From Scenedesmus sp. ARA3 (lineage: Eukaryota; Chlorophyta; Chlorophyceae; Sphaeropleales; Scenedesmaceae), in contig RWJK01001661.1 in assembly GCA_004335835.1 (NCBI GenBank), positions 1 through 64,000 on the forward strand: DNA of 64,000 bases. The letters run 5' to 3'. Below are positions 44,007-55,695 of this stretch, piece after piece. The notes beneath the pieces were generated by a model that was given only the letters and a program-made list of their open reading frames with translations, had not been told where the DNA came from and made no database searches. A program made the translations under genes and the position numbers. How positions within the stretch are numbered: position 1 is the stretch's first letter; the number at the start of each line of letters is the position of its first letter.

Positions 44007-47000
44007 CATTATAGTTTTGCCAGGAATGCACGTCAAGCGCCTGCGCACCCTCCAATAAGACACATGTCAACCGTGAAGCACATGTATGTTCAGCCACGCT
44101 CCGTCAATCCAGGCAAGCGCTCCAAACTCACTGTAGTGCCTGCTCACCTTTGCACTCTGCCGTAGCCGCGTCTGCTTGCTGCCTGCTGCCAGCTGCACAA
44201 GCGCCGGTAGGCAGCCCGCAGCAGCTACCCTGTAGCAATCCGCGTTTTCGGCGGCTGTCATGAACTTCAAGCACACGCACACGTTGCACAGGTATGCTTC
44301 ATTCTCAGGTGTCAGCGTCAGGCTGCCGCCTTTCTTCTTTTTCTTGCTCTTGACGCCCTTGCCTGCACAGCACATCACAGCAGCTGCTGTTGAGTCACAG
44401 TGGCCACTTTGCCTTCTGTGAGTTACTAACTCACTGCCGGGCAGTTTATGTGATGCTTCAACTCACAGCACAGCAGTGGGCAGATTAATCACGAAATCAC
44501 AGTGCACACTTCTGAACAAGTACACTACCATTACAGAACAAGTCAAGGCACCCACCTCCTCCACCTTCTGCAATTGCCTTCATAGCTGCCGCCAGCAGCG
44601 CAGACAGCCGTGACGCGCCCAGCCTGTCATGCACGGCCCTGCACAGCTGCGGCAGCTGCACCAACTCCGACAGCACGCCAGCAACGGCCGCGCGTGTGGC
44701 ATCTGGCACAGGGCCTTGCCACTTCAGTGCTGTGCTGTTCTTGCATAGCAGCGGCTGCGTTGGCTGGGGCAGCTCTGGTGCTTCCCCGGCAGGGCAGGAT
44801 ATGGTGAGCTGGCGGAAGCCCTGCAGCAGCATTCATATGGTCAAACAGTCAACACTCGGTGCACCAGTCAGCAAAGAACAGAACGCACCAGGCTTGCTTC
44901 TCTCTCCGGCCGCCCCATCATACACTGCAAGGCAAGGGAAGATGCTGCTTGACCAACTTGCCAACCAGTGGTAACCAACAAAGACCTTCATTTTTGTATA
45001 GATTTGATGTCTGCAGCAGCAATTGCCCTGGTCACCCTCACCTTTGCTTTCGTGCGGCCGGCCGCAATGCTGCCAGCCCCATCCGAGCCGGTGCAGGAGC
45101 CGCCCCGCCGCGCCACGCTGCTCTTGGAGTTGAGCGCGCAATCAGACAACCTGGCCTCAGTTGCTGCGCCAGCGCCCTCAGCCTCACCTATGTCGGGCAG
45201 CCGAATCGACCTGCGCGCCAACATGCATGGCAGGTCCTGTTGTTGAGTTTGTAGCATAGGTTTAAAGCAGAGGCGCTTGATGGCCTGTTCAAGTTCGTGC
45301 CCTGTCTCGAGCAGAGAGCATCAAGCTGAGTGCACGCCTCAAAGCAACACCGGAAGCAGGCGTGCTATCGACTACTAAGCAGCGCAGCTGCAGCTGCAGC
45401 TCACTTGGTAGGCTTAATGCTCCGCGCAGCCTTGCTCTGCCCCAGCGCCCCCACATCCTCCAGCGCACCCGTGCCTGTCCTGCGAGGCGTCATGCTGCCC
45501 CGCAGGATGCCGCTTGCAGGATTCCCGCCAAAAGTGCGCATGCTGCCCGTGCTGCTGCCACCCGGCAGGCGCCTGCCTGACGCTGTGCGCTGCATCTGCG
45601 CATCATGCTGCTGCTGCTCGGCGCCGCCTTGCTGGTTGGAGCCTGGCAAGGCAATGGTTACGTGAGGTGCTTGGGACTGTGCTGCCGCTCCTGCTGCTGC
45701 TGCTGCTGGTGGAGGTGGCGGGTGTAGGATGTGTTTGTACTCCTGCTGCTCCCAGGCAACAATGCTTGCAGGAGGCGGGCCCAGTAGGTCCACAAGAACC
45801 TGAATGGCACCTGGACAAGGCAGCAGACAGCAGGAATGTAAGACTGTGATTTGACGCTTCCTGGCGCATACCAGGAGCAAAGGTCCCAGCAACTTCACGC
45901 TGCAGCATACAAAACAGATGACACACCATGAGAATCCCAGGCTCACATTTGGCCTCCGGTGCTCACACTGCCTGTGAGTTTGCTGTTCCTACAACAGCAG
46001 CTGCGCATCAAACACCAGGCGCTATACTTGAGGACTTCCTGGTGTGTAGAAGAAAGCAGCTGGCAGCACTCACCTGGCAGCTCCCCTAGCTGTGCCCTGT
46101 TGCAAGGCGCGGCCTCACACAACGCCTGCAGGGCGGCAGCTGCAGCTGCCACAGCAGCAGCACTCTTGTGGCTGGCTGCGCATCTCAGCAGCGCCTGCAG
46201 CAGCCCATTGGCTGCAGCCTCAGCAGCAAGCACTTCATGCTGCAGGCCATCAAACAAACAGCAGCAGGAGCAGCAAAAGCAACAGGAGGGATCAGAAAGG
46301 GCAACCCATACACGCAGTGCTGCTGCATATCGGGTATTTTCACGGCGTCCAGCACTTGCCAACCACGCTTAGCAGTGCGCTGCACTCAAGGGTCTGCTGC
46401 TCACCCCTGTAACTAGGCTGCGCACAAGGTCTGCTGTGCTGATGGCGGTGGCGTGGTCCTTGCTGCTGCCTGCAAGCAGGCGGCAGTACGCGGCCCAGGG
46501 CACCTCACCCTGCAGCGCCTTCAGCAGCACAGCCAGGCTCTGCGTGCTTGCAGGAAACGGCAAGGGCAGCAGGAGAGTGTAAATGTTAAACGAGTATTTC
46601 ACAAACAGATGCTGCACTGCTGCCTAAGCGCTACCTATGCATGATCCGTCAGAGCAACTGCTACAGCTGCTGCTACTGTATCTGCGTGTGTTTGTGCAGT
46701 ACCGCTGTGCTAGCTCTGCCAGGGTGCACTGTCGTGTGCAGGAGCTGCACATCTGCTGCTTGAACTTATCCACTTCTTTGCTGATCCAACAGCTGCAGTA
46801 GTCATAATGAATCATACTCACGGGTGGGCTGGCAGCCAGGCTTGCGAGCAGCGCCACAACATGGCGCGGCATGCAGTCCCCGCAAGCCAGGCAGGCGTGC
46901 AGCACCTGGCAGCAGCTGTCAGGCCCTGCCTTGGCCTTCACCACTGCCTCCTTCTGCTTGGGGTCTGCCTGGCACAGCGTGAGCAGGATGCCTGCAGCAG

Positions 47001-47983
47001 AATGGTTCAGAAGGGAGCAGGTACGCTGTGTTGCACACGCACACCTCGTAACCGTTGCACTGCTGGGGGTGCTTGGCTCCTCTGGAGTGTGTGGTTGCTG
47101 GCTGCTGGCGTTATTGGTTGCTGCAGGACACATCAAACTACCCTATACTTATGGTAAGTTCCCTTCTGCCTCCATCAGCTTGCAGGAGAAAGCCCATGTT
47201 CCTATGGCAGCGTGCATGACCTCAGCTATAGCGAGCACACCTGCTGCAATCGACTTGTCTGCTGTCGTGGCATCCTGGCTGTTGAGAGTGGCCAGGCAGC
47301 TGTTGATGACGCCTGCTGCTGCAACCTCTGCCTGTCCATCCTCGCCTCTGTGGCAGTGGTACCACAGCAGCAGCCCAGCCTCTTGCTGCAGCAGCACAGT
47401 ATGAAGCACATGCAGGCGCAGCTGCTGCTGTCAGATGACAAATCACCAGCTAGCCAGCACAGCATGAGCACTGCTGGTTTGATACGCCAATGACCTGGTA
47501 CATACCATGTTTATATTGCCTCACGCATTCTATAAACACAGCTGGTCTTCAGGCTGACGCGTTGATGCATGCTGTGATTCAGGGGTGTTGGCTGGTTGCC
47601 TGCGACACCTGCTGCATGCATAGCACCACTGGCACAACACGCTCGGCTGAGGACACACCTTGCTTACTGGCCCATGGCCAGACCTCTGCATAGCACATAC
47701 AACAATAAATAAAGATAGGCTCAGCAAGCAGCAAGAGGTTGGATAGGCTGTACACGGCATGTGCGTCAAGCAGTACCGTACTGCAGTGACAGTGCTGTAC
47801 TGTCCCTACTACGCGGCAGGTGTGTGAAGTGCTCACCCAAACAGCTGCAAGCTGCACTACATCTCCCTTGATTTCGCACGTGCTGGCATTAAAGTACACT
47901 GAATGCTGCAGTGCCTGTTCTGCAAGCGAAAGGGGCTTATCAGTCACTGCTGCTGGTTGCTGTTGCTTGGATGCCATGGCCAT
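43514..47983 (-). CDS. Armadillo-like helical-repeat protein
   Basis: Eleven exons: 47983-47837, 47385-47241, 46991-46822, 46539-46405, 46239-46074, 45810-45405, 45210-45042, 44820-44556, 44362-44148, 43968-43885, 43624-43514 (670 residues). The joins are all GT-AG and phase-consistent. The sequence is rich in ARM/HEAT-like helices ([78 protein letters not shown]). A disordered Pro/Gly/Ser insertion falls in exon 6 and a Lys tract (KSKKKKKGG) in exon 9. ARM proteins are scaffolds, and some algal ones are ciliary. The TGA just inside exon 6's end is removed by a donor (AA|GTGAGC), which is why two apparent genes are joined here. Short exons between 47385 and 47837 could have been missed. Confidence 0.75.
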
Positions 47984-48369
47984 GCAGCAGCGCAGCTCGC
48001 ACTGCCAGCAGCTGTTACGCCATTCTTGACTTAAGATGTAAGCAACCTAGGCACACTTAGCGTGCTCGACCTGAAGGGTGGGCAGTGCTCAGCACTGCTG
48101 ACTAGGAGTGAACAGTAACCCTGTCACTCACGGGCCAGGGTGAAGCTGGGTTATTAAGCTCGGTGCGAAGTCAGCTGACATATCGTTTTATTATTTGTAG
48201 GTTGCAAAGGCTCGTGCCTTCAGACGCAGCCTGGCGTAGCAACACGTGGGAAGTGCTGAGTGACTTCTGTCAGGACGCCTAGCAGTCGCATGATGTTTCA
48301 TCATCGTTAGTTAACACATTGGCGGCATATTTTTGAAAGGATCGTGATAGCTGAAGCTGGAGTCGAGCG
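47984..48369. promoter_or_regulatory. Shared promoter interval of ARM and OPR-like genes
   Basis: 386 bp separate divergent start codons. It is AT-richer than its surroundings (for example 48178-48200), with no recognised element. Confidence 0.35.
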
Positions 48370-50507
48370 ATGCAGCAGCTCAGCAGCAGCAAGGGCAGAG
48401 CAGCAGCTGCTGCCAGCCAACCTGGGCCACGTAGACCGCGCAGCATAGCTGCAGCAGCCCTCAAGCGTGCAAAGCAGTATGTAGCTCGCAAAGAGCTGCA
48501 GAATGCGGCCAAGCATGAGTACTTGAAGCAGGTGTATGAGGTGCGCTGGCTCTGCTGCTGCATTGTTGGTACACCTCAGGATGCTTCAGCTAGGCATGCC
48601 CTGTGCTTGTGCAGCGACAGCCACTGAACAGCAGCCGCCACTGCAGCAGCCGCAGCAGCAGCAGCAGCTCAACTGCTTCCTGTGACACGGGGCACCAACC
48701 ATGATCGTTGTTGGAAGCGCGCATCCGCTTGCATTCTAGGCTGCTCGCAGGCACATTGCCATGAGTTGTTCCAGCCCCTTTCTGCAGTGGTGACTGAAGG
48801 TGCCGTGCCACGGTTCTGTTACAGGCTGCCGACAGTATCGAGTCTGACCATCTAGTGTTTGAGCTCAAGCCCAGCAGCCCGAGGCTGCAAGCACAGCAGC
48901 AGCAGCATGCAGCAACAGCAGAGCTCAACAGCCAGCTGGCACAGCAGATACCCGCGCTGGCAGACTGGCAGCAGCTGCAGGGGTTCCTGCAGCAGCATGG
49001 CAGCGTGCTCAACTTCCTGGCAGTCACAGCAGTTGCGTCACAGGCTGCTGTGCTGTACAAGGTGGGTAGCTGCGCCCCTGTTGCAGCGCAGGCACAGTGT
49101 TGTGTTGGTCCATGGCTTTGTCCCAGCAGCTGCCAAAACGGCAACAACACGGCAGCAAGAGTGTATGATGCAATGCTGCAGCTGGTTCCTTGCTTGTTGA
49201 AGCAGTACGTGGACAGCTATGTCGCCCAAGTTGCAGCAAACAGGACTGCCAAACTTATGCAACAGCAGCTGTTGCTTTGGACTACCCAGCCGCACAAACC
49301 AATGCCTGCCAGGCCCTCTGCCTGCTGCCTACTGCCTGCTGCTGTTACTGCTGCTACTGCTTGCAGGAACTGGGCCCTCCCCCAGAGCCCGAATGCGCAA
49401 TGCTACTGCAGGAGCTGTCAGCACTACTGCTGCAGGCATCCAGCTGGTTCCAGCCAGCGCACTTTGCAGCAGCTGCTGCAGCCATGTGCAGCTGCGGCGT
49501 GACAGATGCAGCGTTCTGGGAGAACCTGGTTGCTGCTGCGGAGCACAAGGTCGGCGCGCTCAGCTTTGCGCAGCTGGCGCAGATGCTGACTGCACTCGCA
49601 ATGGTCGGGTGAGTTGTGTGTGCAGTGCAGCGCCGGCTGTTGCAAGTACTCAGCAGCAGTGGCAGCAGCACCAGCAGCAGCAGAAGCGGCACCAGCGGCA
49701 GCAGCAGCAGCATGCCGGTGTTCTCCTGCTAGTCGTGGGCCTTTTTGAGCTCCTCTGGCAGCAGCACGACATCTCAGCAGGGAGGGGTGTTGGTGGACGC
49801 ATTCCTAGGCAGCATTGCAGCCTGTGCTGCAGGCAGTTAGGGAAGTATAGCAGCTGCATGCATGCCATCCTGCACGTCTGATGCCAGCATGCTGCAGCAG
49901 CATGGCGCGTAGCTGCGTCCCATAGTGTGCAGCTGTAGCTGCTGTCACCTCACAGCGATGCCCCTCAGTTTTAAGGCATCCTGGCGGCCGCCCTGTGCTG
50001 CCCTGCATGCAGCTTTGTGCCGGACCTGCTGTGGGTGGAGCGCTGACTTATGACTCCTGCAACTGACTCTGCTGCTGCTGCTGCTGCTGCTGCCTGGTCA
50101 GGTTTGTGCCGGACCTGCCGTGGGTGGAGCGCTGCTACCGGCAGGCCTCCAAGCACCTGCATGCAGCTGCCCCTGGGGATGTGTGCGCGCTGGTGTGGGC
50201 GTGGGGCGAGCTGGGGTACACACCACGCGACATACTGTTCCTGAACCAGGTGCGGTTTGATTTGTTGCAGATGTGCGGCATGCAGTGTGTGGAATGCACT
50301 CCGTGGTGGCTATGCCGTAGTTTAGGTACACTCTGCTTGCTGAACAGCGCTGTAGCGGGCCTTGTACAGGTGTGCAGTCTTTCCTGGCTGACAGTCACAA
50401 GGGGGCTCTGGGCCAATTACATGCCTGGTGCTTACGCGTTGCAGCTGCCTGCATGTCTGCTGTCTGCTAAGAACCCCGAGCATCTCTGCCTGCTTCCCTG
50501 CCTGGTG

Positions 50508-50551
<44 letters not shown>

Positions 50552-51242
50552 CAGGTGAAGATCATCACCCGGCGTGCATTTGATGCTCAGGAGCTCAGTG
50601 GCCCTCAGCTGGTGCACCTGATGCATGGCCTGGCCCGCATGCCCAAGTATGCACCCAATGCGGGCTGGCTAGCAGCGCTGTGTGAGCGAATGAAGCCGCT
50701 GCTGCAGCAGGTCTCACCAGGTGCGGCTGGTGCACTACACTGCTGCTGCGGGTGGTACTTGTGGACTAGCCAACACAGCAGACACAGGCAGTGCTGGTGT
50801 TTATGTGTGGTGCTGAAAGCAGCGTGCGCCACTTGTGTATGTCCTATGCTAGCATCGCGTGTTTGCTGGCTCCTCCTGTTGTAGCAGCTGCTTGCGTTCA
50901 GCTACACATCATGTGATGCCGAGCAGTGTGTGTGCATCGCCAGTTGCTGACACTGTCCTGTGCTGTTCCTGCCGTGCTTGCCTGCCTGCTGCTGCAGGTG
51001 ACACTGTGGATCTGCTGCTGTCGCTTGCTTCTCTTGACTACAAGCCAAAAGACAGCTGGATGCGAGCAGCACTAGCACGCGCTCAAGACGGCTTCAGCAA
51101 CAGCAGCAGCAGCAGCAGCAGCAGTGACCAGGCTGTGCTGCTGCTGCCGCCGCAGGAGCTGCAGCAACAGCTCTGGAGCAGCAGCAGCCCAGCAGCGGTG
51201 ACACAACCAGGGCATCTGCCTTCAGCTGAAGCTGGCAGTAGC

Positions 51243-51276
<34 letters not shown>

Positions 51277-52733
51277 GTCAGGCGCCTAACGGGCTAGCGG
51301 CGCCTGGTCAGGCTGAGCTGCGGCAACAGCAGCAAGATCTGTTGGCGGCAACAGCAGCAGCTGTGGATGCAGCAGGCGTAAGCAGCAGCTCTTCAGCAGC
51401 CACAGCAGCAGATGCAGATGCTGCTTCAGAGCAGCAGCAGCAGCAGCAGCAACAGGCGCTCAGCAGTGAGCTTCCAGGCATGTCGCAGCAGCAGCAGCAG
51501 CAACAGCAGCAGGAAGGTGGGTTAAGCACGGAGCAGTTTGGTGTGCTGTGCTGGTGCCTAGGGCGGCTGGGGCACCTGCCTGACCCTCAGTGGATGCAGC
51601 AGCTGGGGCAGCAGCTGCTGCAGCACTGCCCTGCAGCACCTGCCCAAGTGCTGGTTGATGTACTGCTTGGGTGTGTGAGCCTGGACTATATGCCTGTGGG
51701 TCAGCTGCAGCAGCAGCTGCTGGCTCGAGCTGTGGAGTTGGCCTCCACTATGCAGCCTGAGACTCTCAGGAGGCTGTGTCAAGCTGGCGTAATGTTTGAA
51801 CAGGGCCTCGCAACGTATGCAGCGGCACATGCAGCTGACTGGCATGTTGCGGTTGCAGTGGAAGTGCAGCAGCAGCCAGCGCCGGCACAGCGAGGCAGGG
51901 GCAGGAGCAGACAGCGCAGCAGCAGGGCGGCAGGTAACAGCACCAGCAGTGGCACCAGCAGCAGCGGCATCCAGATCAGTGCAGATGCACTGGCAGCTGC
52001 CAGCTTGCAGCAGTACCAGCAGCAGCAGCTGCCGCAGCTGGTAGAGGCTGTGATGCAGCGGCAGGGCTTCATCCTATGGCAGAGCAGCACGCAGCAGCTG
52101 GCTGATGTGTTTGCATTCGTTGCAGCATCTGGCCTGAAGCCTCATGCAGAGTACATGGCTGCAGGTGTCAGCAGAGCAGTCGAGAAGATTGCTGACGGCG
52201 CTCCAACCACCTCGCTTGCCACGCTGCTCTGGGCCTGCGCCAGGCTGGGCTTCAAACCGCATCCGCAGCTGCTGCATCAGCTGCTGACAGCGCTGCAGCG
52301 CGGGCTGCATCTACTGAGCAGCCAGGATCTAGCAGATGTGGGCTGGGCATTGTGCACCCTAAAACACAGGCCGGGGGCGGCCTGGCTCAAAGTGTACCTG
52401 CATCAAGCTGCATCTAAGGCTGGGTACATGAGCGAGCAAGCGCTGACAGATATGCTGTGGGCGTTGGCATGCTTTGCTGCTGAGCCAGATAGGGAGTGGC
52501 TGAAGCAGGTGCTGTTGGCTGCAGGAAAGCTGCAGCTGACCAGCCGGAATGCAGCTGTCATGCTGTGGGCGCTGCAGCAGCTAGGGTTTCAGCCGCAGGC
52601 GGAGGGATGGGGCCTGCAGCAGGGGGCAGCGGGGCAGGAGGTGCAGGCGGCAGTTGCAGGGCTGCTGCAGAGCGTGCTGCAAGCCGAGGGTGATGGACAG
52701 CAGCAGCAGCAGCAGCTGGCACTGGCAGGGTGA
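48370..52733 (+). CDS. OPR-like helical-repeat protein, probably organellar RNA factor
   Basis: Six exons: 48370-48540, 48825-49061, 49367-49608, 50102-50249, 50555-50720, 50998-52733 (899 residues). From about residue 160 onward it is built of repeats of roughly 36-40 residues. Their common core is L-W/L-A-x3-L-x-(F/Y)-x-P-x4-W: LVWAWGELGYTPRD, LLSLASLDYKPKDSWM, LCWCLGRLGHLPDPQWM, LLWACARLGFKPHP, MLWALACFAAEPDREWL, MLWALQQLGFQP. This matches octatricopeptide (OPR)/Tbc2-type proteins, which stabilise or translate single chloroplast or mitochondrial mRNAs in green algae. The basic Ser/Ala N-terminus (RPRSIAAAALKRAKQYV) suits organelle targeting. Long Gln/Ser/Ala stretches sit inside exon 6. 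The target RNA is unknown. Confidence 0.75.
50013..50140 (+). repeat. Ghost copy of OPR-like exon-4 start
   Basis: CAG|.TTTGTGCCGGACCTGC.GTGGGTGGAGCGCTG begins at 50013 and again at the true exon start 50102. The first copy runs straight into a stop (GCTGACTTATGA). Confidence 0.88.
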
Positions 52734-55088
52734 TGTCTACTGCATTGTTGCAGTGAGTAGCTTGCTTCCGCGCTGCCGGCAGGCAGCTGACGTGTCCAGT
52801 GCTGTCTACAGCAGCAGGTATGCACCAAAGCGTTGCAGTAACATTTTTCCTAGAGCGTGAACGTGCCTCGCATGCGCTGCAGTGCGGCGTTTGCAGCTTT
52901 ACTGCTGATGTAAATGGCCGAATGTGTACGGCTCCAGTATCCCAAACGACCGTGGTAAAAATGCATAGCTGCACACCTTCAAGCAATGCTGGACCAGAAG
53001 ACCCCGGTCCAAGTCTCCTTGGCTCCAAGTGGGCTGTTAATGCAGGCACGGCTGCCCATCAGCATGGCATCAAGTGATAGACATACCTGATGTGTAATAG
53101 AGTGGAAACCATGTGTTGGGTTACACAGCACTAGATCACGCAGGCACAAACACAGCCCCCAAACAACATGGAGACAGCACTGTATGCCACTGCGGCACTA
53201 CGTGCCTAGGCACATATAACAGATACAATGCGCTCCAGCCAGCCATGCAGGTGCGTAATTGATAGCTGCAGTGGAGCTGCAGGAACTCGAAGCGGCAGAC
53301 ACATCAAGCATGGCAGTCCCGAGATGTGATGATCAGCCTGATGTGCTGAGCACCGCACTCTGACCCCGAGTGTGCCTGGCAGTCTGCCTGGCAGAATCTC
53401 CCGGCTTATCTGTATTCTCCACACTGCTGTAAACGATGCATCTCATATGCAGAGTGCATACTCCGCTGGCGGCAACTTGGGAAAAGTACAAGCTATGTAG
53501 CGCACGCATCAGCCCATGCAGCATGGACGTGCCTGCCAGGATGCAGATGCATAACACAACCTGGTCTGCAGATGGCTGCTTGCATTGCAGCAGCTACAGA
53601 ACATGTGGTCCAGGTGGAAGTCCACTTGCTTTTGGTGTGTAGATTTGATACAATATAAGCTTGTGACAAGTAGGCCAGTGACATATGTCTGATCGTCAAA
53701 GTGCATCTATGCTGTGGCCACAGAGCTGGGGAAAGAGGCAGCACACCTGTGCAGAGTGCGCGACAGCAGCGCCCACATGTAACAATCGCAAGTGACAGAA
53801 GCCAAACAACGTGTATGGATGCCATCTAATGCGCAGATCTATGTCTTCTCAACGTGAGACTTCCAGAAAGCTGCTGCTGCCAGCAGCAGTGCTGATCCGT
53901 TGATACTGTGACAGTAACATGCAGTGAGCAAAACAACACGGCCAGCTGCGATGCATGTCATGCATGTCATGCCATGCACGTGTTGCACACCATAAGCCTT
54001 TGCAAGCTTCGGTGTTATCTGCTGGAATGCAGAATCATTGCCAGACTGATGCCCATGTAACCCCAACTGAGGGTGTGCCCTTGCAGTCATCTCAGCAGAG
54101 GTTGAACAAGTGCAGTGAGAACTACGCTAGATCAGCTATGCAAGCTCGGTGAATTAGCCCCCGCAGTGCTGGCAGGCAGCATGGATGTCAATCGTTGCAA
54201 CAATGCCTTTGACAACAGCATGCAGGCAGACACGAGCTCAATGACTCTGTGTACAACTGTAAGTGAAGAATAACCACTGCAGACAGGCATTCAGCCGACA
54301 TCCACACAACACTCTGCCCCCCTTCATTCTTGACAGCCAACACAGGCTGTAATGGCCAGAGGTGGTGGGAACACACAGACATTCGTGGTACAATCGCACC
54401 ACCAGCAGCTGGAAAGCAAAGCGCTGAAACAAAAACACGAGCAATCAGCTGGTTGGAGCCTGGAATTAAGTTGCCATCAGGGCAGCAGTCAATTGACACT
54501 GTCATGGCTTGTAGCACACACAAACCTTGGGGGTGCGCAGCAGCAGTTGCAGCATGCCTCCCTGTCAGAGCCCTTTTCAAGGCCGTTCAGACGATCTTGA
54601 AGCATTCATACACACTCGCATTCTCGACTGCTTCTTGCCTGCTTCTTGTCTGCTGTACTGCTGTCGCCGTCCATTGAGGGCACTGGCAGCTGAAACAGAT
54701 CTCCTAGGATATTCTGATTGTCAACCATACTGGATTAGTAAAGATTGTCTGCGACTCGCAGAATCCCAACGGGGCTGCCTGGCGCTCCACGCCTTTGTCA
54801 CCTGTGGTTACCGCCAAATCCGTACAGGACATACATGGGGTGCCCTCAATCCGTCTTGGGCGCGTCTGCGTGCACATCAGCAGTCAGCCAGATTCCAACT
54901 AGTAAGCAGTGTAGAGGGCTTCGGCAAAGCATACTGCGGCAGCGCTATGGCACCACAAAGATATAATTGTTGCTCTGCATTGTACCAGGTCATATTGGAG
55001 ATCGCACAGCCCTGTAGTTAGTTAGCCGGTGCAACAGCGCGTGTGGTGAACACCTGCTGCAAGGTTGACATCATGCATGCGATTGCGC
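52734..55088. other. Tail-to-tail intergenic interval, 2.35 kb
   Basis: No coding pattern could be supported on either strand. TGTAA at 53093-53097 is a plausible poly(A) signal for the OPR-like gene. Confidence 0.4.
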
Positions 55089-55600
55089 CTATGCTGTTTG
55101 AAAGAGCATGAACAGCAACTGGTGCGTCATTCTGTACAACTCACCCATGCTTGCTTTGGACCTGACCGCAACAGCAGCAGCAGCAGCATCCGCTGCCACG
55201 CCCTCCTCAGCGGTGCTGCCAACACCTGCTGCTGCTGCTGCCTGTGCTCCTGCTTGCTTCACCCCCGGTGCTGCAGCCGTCCCTTCAACTGACTTGCGCC
55301 AGGCACTGCCAGGCACCCTGCCAGGCCACTCCAAGCTGACACCCCTGCTGCGGTTAGTGTTAGCACCTGCCGCACTGCCTTCAGCTGCTGCTGCTGGGTG
55401 CACGCGCCTCACGCTACCAGCCAAGCTGCTGTGCCAGCGCGGGTTGCCCAGGAGGAACTGTGCAGGAAGGATGTACTCGATCTCATCATCATCATCTGCG
55501 TTTGCTGGCTGGTTGCCGGGTGTGGAGGGGTGTGGGGACTTGGGGGTGATTGCAGCAGCAGGGCTTGTGAGGTCCAACTCACAGCAGTGCTGGCCCTGCA

Positions 55601-55695
<95 letters not shown>

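Noticed and set aside
45257..45401. Two separate ARM-like genes with a break here
   Set aside because: The apparent stop is inside an intron: the donor AA|GTGAGC at 45404 joins in frame to the acceptor before 45210, and both halves are ARM-like.
53493..55021. ORFs of 100-160 codons between the OPR-like and channelrhodopsin genes
   Set aside because: Their composition is unlike the codon pattern of the real exons, and no domain or splice-consistent extension was found.
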